Below are positions 38,686 to 44,803 of a DNA stretch of 44,803 nucleotides, piece after piece. The first letter of the stretch is position 1. Each line of letters opens with the position of its first letter. The notes beneath the pieces were generated by a model that ran no database searches, was not told the origin of the DNA, and saw only the letters and a list, made by a program, of their open reading frames with translations. The stretch covers positions 1 to 44,803 of the forward strand of contig JACESF010000029.1 of the NCBI GenBank assembly GCA_013911975.1. Reading direction: 5' to 3'. This stretch comes from Hyphomicrobiales bacterium. Lineage in GTDB: Bacteria > Pseudomonadota > Alphaproteobacteria > Rhizobiales > Xanthobacteraceae. The translations under genes were made by a program, and so were the position numbers.

Positions 38686-39975
38686 TCAGCGCGGCACAGC
38701 CCGCGCCATGGCTTCGCCCAGCCGGATGCTCTCCGCGATGCCGCGATCCTCGGGATAGTAGAAGCAGGTATCCGCCACCTGGAGCCCGGCAATGGGGGTC
38801 TGGACCGGCGGGATCATGGCCGCGAAGCCGGGCGGGCAGACCGGCTGGGCATGGGTAAGCCGCCCCGCCTGCGCGGCCAGGAGATCGTCGTCGGTGAGCG
38901 CGGGATTGATGCGCTTCACGCAGGCGAACGCCTCGGCGGTGAACACGTCGTTCGGCCGCGCCCAGAGCGGGTTCGTCACCGGCATGTAATAGGGCACATA
39001 GACCACGCTCTCGCCGGTGGGCATGGGCCGCAGGTTGGAGAATTCGATGATGCCGGGGATCGGCATGTCCGGCTCCACCACATTCACCCAGAAATGCGGG
39101 CTCACGGGGCGCTTGAGCTTCAACAGGACGCAGACGACGCCGATATTGACGATGGCGTCGTAGGCCGCCTTGCTGGCCGCCGGGAGATCGGGAACGAGCG
39201 CGCTCACGAAGGGCGTGGGCACCGTCGAGATCACCGCGTCGGCGGCATAATGATCGAGGGTGGTGGTGACGCCCTTCACGGCGCCGTCCACGGTCTCCAC
39301 CTTCACCGCCGGCTCGCCCAGCCGCACCGTCCCGCCCGCGGCGGCGATGGCGGACATGAGGGCGTCCACCAGGGTCTGGGAGCCGCCGTCGATATGGCCC
39401 AGTTCCTCCTGCATGAGGGACCGGCGCGAGCGGCCGATGCGGCGCACGCGGGTCCAGATCCAGGAGGCGGAGACGTTGTCGGCATATTCGTAGAATTTCA
39501 GGCCGAACAGCGGGCGCCACATCTTGTCGTAGACCGAGGTGCCGGACCATTGCTCGATCCAGTCCTTGGCCGAGACATGCTCCAGCGCGTCCCAGCGGTC
39601 CCGTTTCACGGAAACGAAGGCGAGCAGGCCGTAGCGCACCTTCTCGGCGAGGGTGAGATGGGGGAAGCGCAGCAGCGAGACGGGGTCGCCCCACCGGTTC
39701 AGGTCGCCCTTGGTGAAATAGCCCATGGACGTGCCGCGCCAGCGCATCCGGTCGCCGATGCCCAGTTCCTCCATGAGCGCGAAGGTGGGCGCGTCGGACT
39801 TGCAGACGAAATGGTAGAAGCGCTCGATGGACAGGCCGTCGAAATCGAAATGGGCCGCCATCCCGCCCGCCTCGGCGGACGCCTCGATGAGCGTGACCTG
39901 ATGGCCCTCCTTCAGGGCCCGGTACGCCGCCGCGAGGCCCATGGCCCCCGCTCCCAGCACAACAACACGCGCCAT
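38686..39975 (-). CDS. NAD(P)/FAD-dependent oxidoreductase (amine oxidase/protoporphyrinogen oxidase-like)
   Basis: The 429-residue flavoprotein has the FAD motif VVVLGAGAMGLAAAYRALKEG at residues 4-24, then IEASAEAGGMAAHFDFDGLS, the second GG-doublet. The middle part (FYHFVCKSDAPTFALMEELG, FYEYADNVSASW) and the C-terminal FAD segment (IAGLQVADTCFYYPEDRGI) resemble the group annotated as protoporphyrinogen oxidase-like or UDP-galactopyranose mutase-like enzymes of polysaccharide loci. It lacks a signal peptide. Substrate is unknown; a sugar nucleotide or polyprenyl-sugar seems plausible from context. It begins 3 bases after the epimerase gene, so the two are made together. Confidence 0.8.
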   Translation of the reverse strand: MARVVVLGAGAMGLAAAYRALKEGHQVTLIEASAEAGGMAAHFDFDGLSIERFYHFVCKSDAPTFALMEELGIGDRMRWRGTSMGYFTKGDLNRWGDPVSLLRFPHLTLAEKVRYGLLAFVSVKRDRWDALEHVSAKDWIEQWSGTSVYDKMWRPLFGLKFYEYADNVSASWIWTRVRRIGRSRRSLMQEELGHIDGGSQTLVDALMSAIAAAGGTVRLGEPAVKVETVDGAVKGVTTTLDHYAADAVISTVPTPFVSALVPDLPAASKAAYDAIVNIGVVCVLLKLKRPVSPHFWVNVVEPDMPIPGIIEFSNLRPMPTGESVVYVPYYMPVTNPLWARPNDVFTAEAFACVKRINPALTDDDLLAAQAGRLTHAQPVCPPGFAAMIPPVQTPIAGLQVADTCFYYPEDRGIAESIRLGEAMARAVPR

Positions 39976-39978
39976 GGG

Positions 39979-40905
39979 TCAGAACTCCAGAACGACGTTG
40001 GCGTAGCGCGGGTCGCGGAAGGTCTCGATCATGGCCTCCCGCAGCGGGGTCGCGCGCACGCCGAAAATGCCCGGCCAGTCGATCACCTCGAACACGTCAG
40101 GCGTCACCAGCGCGTGGAGCTGCTTCACCGTGAAGGGCGGGTTCTTGTCCACAAGGCTGTAGACGCGCAGCAGAAGGGCGAACAGGGGAACGGGGATGGT
40201 CTGGATGTGGGTGCGCGCGCCCGTCACGTCCTTGATGAGGCGGATGAGATCGATGTAGTCGATCCGCTCCTGCCCGCTGATATTATAGGCACCGCCCGAG
40301 AAGTCGCGCTCCACGCAGGCGCAGATGATGTCGCAGAAATCCCCCTCATAGAGCGGCTGGCGCAGATAGCGGCCATTGCCGGGAATGGGGAAGACCGGCG
40401 TCTTCTGCATGAAGCGGGCGAGCCAGCCCAAATGCTTGCGGTCGAACCAGCCGAACATGAGGGTCGGGCGCAGGATGACGGCCGGAATGCCGCTGGCGCG
40501 CACCATGGCCTCCTGGGCCTTCTTGGTCTCGGTGTACCAGTCCACCGCCGCCGAATTCACCACCGAGGAGGAGATGTGCACGAGGCGGCAGCCCGCCCGC
40601 GCCTTCACCGCATCGAGCAGGCGCTCCGTGGCGCGCTGGTTGTTGCGGATGAACTCGTCCTCCACCAGGCCGCCGATCTGGGCGTGGCCCACCACCACCA
40701 CGTCGGCGCCGTCGAGCGCGCTCTCCCAGCCGGTGTCGGCGGCAAGGTCGGCCGCGATCACGGTGATGTCCGGGTGAAGCTCGCGCAGGATCCGCACATT
40801 GGCGGCGTGCTTGTCGATGGCCACGATCTGGTGCCCACGCGCCTTCAGGCGCGGCACGAGGTTCTGCCCGACGAGCCCGGCCGCGCCGGTGACGATGATC
40901 TTCAT
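39979..40905 (-). CDS. NAD-dependent epimerase/dehydratase-like protein
   Basis: The 308-residue protein is an extended short-chain dehydrogenase. The cofactor motif is KIIVTGAAGLVGQNLVPRLK at residues 2-21. The catalytic triad is seen as Ser in LVHISSSVV and Tyr-Lys in WYTETKKAQE. ILRPTLMFG is the usual substrate-loop Arg-Pro, and YNISGQERIDYIDLIRLI is typical of sugar-nucleotide epimerases. It starts 7 bases after the dprE2-like gene. It is not part of the known four-step arabinose-lipid route, so it may produce a second sugar or modify the acceptor. The conserved residues argue for an active enzyme. Confidence 0.88.
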   Translation of the reverse strand: MKIIVTGAAGLVGQNLVPRLKARGHQIVAIDKHAANVRILRELHPDITVIAADLAADTGWESALDGADVVVVGHAQIGGLVEDEFIRNNQRATERLLDAVKARAGCRLVHISSSVVNSAAVDWYTETKKAQEAMVRASGIPAVILRPTLMFGWFDRKHLGWLARFMQKTPVFPIPGNGRYLRQPLYEGDFCDIICACVERDFSGGAYNISGQERIDYIDLIRLIKDVTGARTHIQTIPVPLFALLLRVYSLVDKNPPFTVKQLHALVTPDVFEVIDWPGIFGVRATPLREAMIETFRDPRYANVVLEF

Positions 40906-40912
40906 GCCGTTC

Positions 40913-41668
40913 TCAGAGCTTGGTGCGGTGGAAGATCGCCCGGGGGACGGCCTTCACGATGGTCATGATGGGCCACCAGAACCAGGGCGTGTACAGGACC
41001 GCCCGGCCCTTCTCCAGGGCGGCGGCGATGTCGCCCGCCACCTGGTCGGGCGTCGCCCAGAGCGGGCCGCCCTGCGGCAGGTGGGCGGTCATCTTGGTGG
41101 CGACGAAGCCGGGCCGGATGTCGAGCACGGTGACGCCCGCCGGGAACAGGCGGTGCCGCAGCCCTTCGAGGAAGGTCTGGCACCCGCCCTTGGCGGCGCC
41201 ATAGGCGTAATTGCTCTGCCGTCCCCGGTCGCCCGCCACCGAGGTGATGACCGCGATGGCCCCCGCCCGCGCCGCCGCGAACGGCTCGGCGAGAAGGTTG
41301 GCGAGCAGCGCCGGGCTGACGAAATTGAGGTCCAGCGCCGCCTTGAGCGCCACCGGATCGGCATTCAGCGCCGCCTGGTCCGGCAGCGAGCCGTAGGCGA
41401 TCAGCGCCACGTCGAGCCCGCCAAAGGCCGACCATGCCGCCCCGCTCACCTGGGGCAAAGCGGAGAGGTCGGAAAAGTCCGCGTGGCGGACCTCGACGGC
41501 CGTGGCGCCGCGCGCCTTCAGGTCCGCCGCCACGGCGTCCAGCGCCGCCGCGTCGCGGGCGAACAGGACGAGGCGGGCGCCCTTCAGCGCGCTCCGGCGG
41601 GCATAGGCCACGGCGATGTCCGAGGTGGCGCCGAAAATGGCGATGCGGGGCTGGTGGGCGGCGCTCAC
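40913..41668 (-). CDS. dprE2: DprE2-like decaprenylphospho-2-keto-D-pentose reductase
   Basis: The 251-residue SDR should reduce the 2-keto intermediate to polyprenyl-phospho-D-arabinose using NADH. The cofactor motif is IAIFGATSDIAVAYARRSA, where T-S-D-I-A is characteristic of DprE2 rather than ordinary SDRs. Catalytic Ser and the Y-x3-K are in TSVAGDRGRQSNYAYGAAKG. The end, YTPWFWWPIMTIVKAVPRAI, matches the membrane-associated C-terminus of mycobacterial DprE2. It starts at a GTG (41668) that overlaps the dprE1-like stop in GTGA, so the two are translationally coupled, as expected because DprE1 and DprE2 act in sequence. Confidence is high in family, moderate in exact substrate. Confidence 0.85.
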   Translation of the reverse strand: MSAAHQPRIAIFGATSDIAVAYARRSALKGARLVLFARDAAALDAVAADLKARGATAVEVRHADFSDLSALPQVSGAAWSAFGGLDVALIAYGSLPDQAALNADPVALKAALDLNFVSPALLANLLAEPFAAARAGAIAVITSVAGDRGRQSNYAYGAAKGGCQTFLEGLRHRLFPAGVTVLDIRPGFVATKMTAHLPQGGPLWATPDQVAGDIAAALEKGRAVLYTPWFWWPIMTIVKAVPRAIFHRTKL

Positions 41669-43029
41669 GGAATGTCCTCCCTCACGATGCCCACGCGGCG
41701 CGCGAAGGCCGAGGTCATGGCGGGGTCGAGATGGTGCCGGAAGGCCTCCAGGCCGGGATAACCCGCCTCGAAGCTGCGCGCCGACATGCAGAAATCCTTG
41801 GCGGGATAGATGCGCCCGCCGGCCTCCACCACGATCGCCTCAAGCCGGGCGAGCAGGGTCGTGGTGGCCGCCCCCCGGTTGGGGAAATCGAGGGCGAGGC
41901 TGATGCCGGGCATGGGGAAGGACAGGAGCCCTTCCGAGGCCACGTCCCCGAAGCGCTTCAGCACCACCAGCATGGAGCCCTGCCCCGAGGCGGCGATGGC
42001 GGAGAGCAGCGCGGCGGTCACGCCCCGCGCATCATCCGGCGGCACGGCGGCCTGGAACTGGAAGAAGCCCTTCGGCCCGTAGAGCCGGTTCCAGTGGCCG
42101 ATGGCGTCCAGCGGGAAGAAGGCGGGCTCGTAGGAGCCGAGCGACAGGCGCCGCCCGGTCCCGCCGAGCTTGCGCCAGTAAAGCGCGTTGAAAGCCCGCA
42201 CGCTGAGGCCGTTCACCGCCGACACCGGCGGGGCGACGGGCACCGAGAGGCGGGGATGGCGCGCAGGCGGCGGCGAGGCCACGCCCGCCACGTGGCGCGA
42301 GCGGGAATAGATGCCGCGCCCCAGCGCCGCGCCCGTGGCGAGGCAGTCGATCCAGGCGGCGGTGTATTCCCAGGTGCCCGCGCTCTGCGCGTCCAGGTCG
42401 AAGAAGCCGTCCAGATGGTCGAAGCGGATGTCCTCCGTCTCCACGCCAAGCCCGGCGACGCGGCGCAGGCGCAAAGTGGCGGAGAGGATCAGGCCGGTGA
42501 GGCCGAGGCCGCCGATGGTGGCGTGGAACAGGGCGGCATTCTCGGCGCGCGAGCAGGTGAGCCGCCGCCCGTCGCTGCGCGCCAGTTCCAGCGCCTCCAC
42601 ATGGCCGCCGAAGCTGCCGAGATGGTGCGCGTTCTTGCCGTGGACGTCGTTGGCGATGGCCCCGCCCACGGTGATGAACCGCGTGCCCGGCATGACCGGC
42701 AGCAGCCAGCCGGACCCGTCCGCCTCGGGGCGCGCCGCCACGTCCAGGATGTCCGCGAGCGTCACGCCCGCCTCGCAGGTGATGAGGCCCGTGCGCCGGT
42801 CGAAGGCGATGAACCGGTCGAGGCCCCGCATGTCCACGAGGCCGCCATGGGGGTTCAGCGCCACGTCGCCATAGGAGCGGCCGTTGCCATAGGCCACGAC
42901 GCCATTCGGGACCGGCGCCGACAGCGCCATGGCCGCCGCGTCGCGGGCGGTGGGCAGCAGCGCCTCGTGGGGCGCGCGCAGCACGCCGCCCCAGGAGGAA
43001 TAGGTCTTCGTGTGCGCCTTCACAGCCAT
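41665..43029 (-). CDS. dprE1: DprE1-like FAD-dependent decaprenylphosphoribose 2-oxidase
   Basis: The 454-residue flavoenzyme should oxidise C2' of polyprenyl-phosphoribose. The FAD domain has YGNGRSYGDVALN at 47-59, PVMPGTRFITVGGAIANDVH at 111-130 (His130 equals His132 of the mycobacterial enzyme) and GKNAHHLGSFGGHV. TIGGLGLTGLILSATLRL follows. The substrate domain keeps HWNRLYGPKGFFQFQ, LVVLKRFGD and the catalytic lysine as Lys411 (IYPAKD). The benzothiazinone-reactive cysteine of Mycobacterium tuberculosis (Cys387) is Ala379 here (PGISLALDFP). The ATG at 43029 overlaps the preceding gene by 10 bases. Close similarity along the whole length makes the assignment good; related sugar-alcohol oxidases lack the HGKN-H-S-F motif. 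Confidence 0.9.
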   Translation of the reverse strand: MAVKAHTKTYSSWGGVLRAPHEALLPTARDAAAMALSAPVPNGVVAYGNGRSYGDVALNPHGGLVDMRGLDRFIAFDRRTGLITCEAGVTLADILDVAARPEADGSGWLLPVMPGTRFITVGGAIANDVHGKNAHHLGSFGGHVEALELARSDGRRLTCSRAENAALFHATIGGLGLTGLILSATLRLRRVAGLGVETEDIRFDHLDGFFDLDAQSAGTWEYTAAWIDCLATGAALGRGIYSRSRHVAGVASPPPARHPRLSVPVAPPVSAVNGLSVRAFNALYWRKLGGTGRRLSLGSYEPAFFPLDAIGHWNRLYGPKGFFQFQAAVPPDDARGVTAALLSAIAASGQGSMLVVLKRFGDVASEGLLSFPMPGISLALDFPNRGAATTTLLARLEAIVVEAGGRIYPAKDFCMSARSFEAGYPGLEAFRHHLDPAMTSAFARRVGIVREDIP

Positions 43030-44456
43030 GCCATCAACAGAATGACGCAGCAGATGCCGCCGAGCACCCGCGAGAAGGAATCCCTGAGCGCGAACACCAC
43101 CGGGTCCTCGTTCATCCGGCCGTGCACCGTCAGGTGCCACACCCGCAGGCTCCAGATGAGCACCGCCGGCATCATGGCCCAGAGCATTTCCGGCCGCTGG
43201 TAGAGCCCGCTCGGATACTGCTCCTCGATCAGGTAGAACACGAAGATGACGATGGCCCCGAAGCTGGAGGCGACGCCTGCCGCCAGAAGCAGCGGCAGGT
43301 CGCGGGCCGTGTAGCCGCGCGAGACCACGCCCGCCCCACCCGCCTGCACCACCCGGTTCAGCTCCGCATAGCGCTTCACCATGGCGAGGCCGAGGAAGAA
43401 GAACATGGAGAAGGTCAGCAGCCAGGGCGAGACGGCGGTCGGCAGCAGCATGCTGCCCGCCAGGACGCGAATGGTGAACAGGCCCGCCAGCACGAACGTG
43501 TCGATGATGGGCTGGCGCTTCAGGAACAGCGAATAGACCAGCGTCACCACGAGATAGAGCAGCAGCACCGCCCCCGCCCCCACGGGAAGGCAGGCCGCCA
43601 GCAGCACCGTGATTCCCAGCAGCACCGCTGCCGCGATCACCCCGTCGCGCGGCGCGATCAGCCCGGCCGCCAGCGGGCGGAACCGCTTGCGTGGATGCTG
43701 CCGGTCGGCGGACAGGTCCAGGAGGTCGTTCAAGAGATAGGTGGCGGACGCCAGCAGGCCGAAGGCCAGGAACAGGAGCAGCGACTGGACGACGGTGAGC
43801 GGCGTCGCGCTGTGGAAGCCCAGCACCGGCGCCAGGAAGACCAGGACGTTCTTGGCCCAGTGCTGAACGCGCAGCGCATGCAGCCAGGTGCGCAGGCCCG
43901 GACGGCGGACCGGGAAGCGCCGCTCCACCTCCTTGCCCGGCGGCAGCAGCCGCTCCAGGCGCGGCACCGGGCCCACCAGCACCACCCGCTCGGCCTGCGC
44001 GAAGATGGGGGCGTCCACCGCCCCGTCCCCGGCATAGACGAAGCGCTCGCCGAGCACCGAGCGGATCAGCGCCAGCTTGCGCGCGCCGGACAGGTTCACC
44101 CCGTCGCGCGAGCCGTAGGCCGCGTCGAACAGGCCGAGATGCTCGGCCACCGCCTCGGCGATGGACTGGTCGGCGGCGCTGAACAGCACGATGCACCGGC
44201 CGCGCTTGCGCTCAGCGCGCAGCCAGGCGAGCACGTCCTGATTGTAGGGCAGCAGAGATGGGTCGAAGGCGATGCGGGCGGCGATGGTGCGCTTGAACTC
44301 GGCCTTGCCGCTGCGCAGCGGGCCCCACAGGCTCACCACCTCGCGCACGGGCTGCTTGAGATAGACGAGCACGCCCTCGTGCAAGGTGTCGGAGGGTGTC
44401 AGCGTGCCGTCGAGATCGACGGCCAGGGGAAGATCGACCGCAGCTTCGTAAGACAC
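43020..44456 (-). CDS. HAD phosphatase fused to UbiA-family phosphoribosyl-polyprenyl synthase
   Basis: The 478-residue fusion combines two steps. Residues 1-180 are a HAD phosphatase: VDLDGTLTPSDT (Asp14, Asp16), LFSAAD (Ser93) and YAGDGAVDAPIF (Asp144, Asp148). Residues 188-478 are a UbiA prenyltransferase with about eight membrane segments. RVQHWAKNVLVFLAP, then YLLNDLLDLSADRQHPRKRF holds the metal-binding N-D-x2-D-x3-D (243-251), close to mycobacterial Rv3806c, which joins PRPP to decaprenyl phosphate. The second motif is YSLFLKRQPIIDT. The phosphatase half would remove the 5-phosphate, which is done by a separate PAP2-type enzyme in mycobacteria. The gene heads the operon and overlaps dprE1. 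The ATG at 44456 is the only suitable start. Confidence 0.88.
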   Translation of the reverse strand: MSYEAAVDLPLAVDLDGTLTPSDTLHEGVLVYLKQPVREVVSLWGPLRSGKAEFKRTIAARIAFDPSLLPYNQDVLAWLRAERKRGRCIVLFSAADQSIAEAVAEHLGLFDAAYGSRDGVNLSGARKLALIRSVLGERFVYAGDGAVDAPIFAQAERVVLVGPVPRLERLLPPGKEVERRFPVRRPGLRTWLHALRVQHWAKNVLVFLAPVLGFHSATPLTVVQSLLLFLAFGLLASATYLLNDLLDLSADRQHPRKRFRPLAAGLIAPRDGVIAAAVLLGITVLLAACLPVGAGAVLLLYLVVTLVYSLFLKRQPIIDTFVLAGLFTIRVLAGSMLLPTAVSPWLLTFSMFFFLGLAMVKRYAELNRVVQAGGAGVVSRGYTARDLPLLLAAGVASSFGAIVIFVFYLIEEQYPSGLYQRPEMLWAMMPAVLIWSLRVWHLTVHGRMNEDPVVFALRDSFSRVLGGICCVILLMAWL

Positions 44457-44615
44457 TCTGCCAAGGGCCCCGCGCTTCGCATTGTCCGCGAGCCCGGCTT
44501 ATTGCACCGCGATGCGGTGAAGACAAGCGAAGCCGGCCATATTCACCCGCCGGGGGAACATCCGGGCGCCGCGACGGGTTGCCGTTCCGTGAACCCGTGA
44601 ACACGGAGGAAGCTG

Positions 44616-44803
44616 ATGACGCTTCCAGGCAAGATCGTCTTGGGCGCCCTCCTCGTGCTGGCGCAGTCCCCCGCCTTCGCGCAGGCGCCGGGCGACCAGC
44701 GCCCGCCCGAGGCGCCCGGACCCACCGTGCCCCAGGCCCGGCCGGGCGAGACGCTGAGCGAGGGGCTGAACAGGACCGACGGGGTCATCCCCCCGCCCCG
44801 CGA
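44616..44803 (+). CDS. Small secreted protein, cut by the right edge
   Basis: The visible 62 residues start MTLPGKIVLGALLVLAQSPA, a signal peptide, with cleavage expected at AFA-QAPG. The mature part is Pro-rich and continues TLSEGLNRTDGVIPPPR up to the window end. A stretch L-S-x-x-L-x-x-x-x-G-V-I-x-P-P is a feature of a family of short periplasmic proteins of unknown function in alphaproteobacteria, as I recall it. GGAGGA lies 6 bases before the ATG. It is divergent from the arabinose-lipid operon, with 159 bases between starts, where both promoters must lie. The stop codon is outside the window. Confidence 0.7.
   Translation, partial: MTLPGKIVLGALLVLAQSPAFAQAPGDQRPPEAPGPTVPQARPGETLSEGLNRTDGVIPPPR

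Noticed and set aside
38647..40968. A plus-strand open frame of about 773 residues opposite the FAD oxidoreductase and epimerase
   Set aside because: Antisense shadow without recognisable domain; opposite-strand genes have cofactor motifs and tight operon spacing.
36512..44456. Reading the cluster as a nod-factor arabinosylation locus
   Set aside because: No nodABC, nodZ or nod-box sequence is visible, so symbiotic Nod factors are not supported as the acceptor.

Overview
The window is a stretch of high-GC chromosome that most resembles an alphaproteobacterium of the order Hyphomicrobiales, probably family Xanthobacteraceae (Xanthobacter, Azorhizobium, Ancylobacter or a relative). The grounds are the gene order dusB-ntrB-ntrC-(x)-ntrY-ntrX-trkA-trkH-dat-hfq-hflX, a fused ispDF, a pyruvate dehydrogenase E1 beta subunit with its own N-terminal lipoyl domain, and intergenic palindromes of a type common in this group. 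The placement is inferred from protein and order similarity that I recall, not from a search.

Layout. (1) 1-2640 is a mobile-element and repeat patch: the tail of an IS5-like transposase at the edge, a complete IS110-family transposase, and five tandem copies of a ~240-bp unit built around a long palindrome. (2) 2639-9210, minus strand: ftsB, then pdhA, a small membrane protein, pdhB, pdhC, a DUF465/YdcH-like protein and lpdA, together a pyruvate dehydrogenase operon with two operator-like palindromes before pdhA. (3) 9400-9981 is a flavodoxin-like protein behind its own pair of palindromes. (4) 10237-25642, minus strand, is the nitrogen-regulation and housekeeping series dusB-ntrBC, a GAF-PAS-GGDEF-EAL phosphodiesterase, ntrYX, trkAH, D-amino-acid transaminase, hfq and hflX. 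(5) 25841-27516: ispDF and a CinA-type amidohydrolase on the plus strand, divergent from dusB. (6) 27588-30538: a small peptide gene resembling a RiPP/lasso precursor, then a convergent nitrate/sulfonate/taurine-type ABC importer. (7) 30828-34023: a small unknown protein, an IF-1 paralogue with an Arg-rich tail, a DEAD-box helicase and a DedA protein.

(8) 34115-44456 is the most remarkable part. On the minus strand lie a HAD phosphatase-UbiA fusion, a DprE1-like FAD oxidase, a DprE2-like reductase, an NAD-dependent epimerase, a FAD-dependent oxidoreductase, a GT-C-like membrane protein and a GtrA protein; a second GT-C-like protein converges on them. The first three plus GtrA match the mycobacterial route PRPP -> polyprenyl-phosphoribose -> polyprenyl-phospho-D-arabinofuranose -> export. 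This looks like a Gram-negative system for arabinofuranosylating a periplasmic or surface acceptor, with two additional sugar-type enzymes of unknown purpose. The final gene, a small secreted protein, runs off the right edge.
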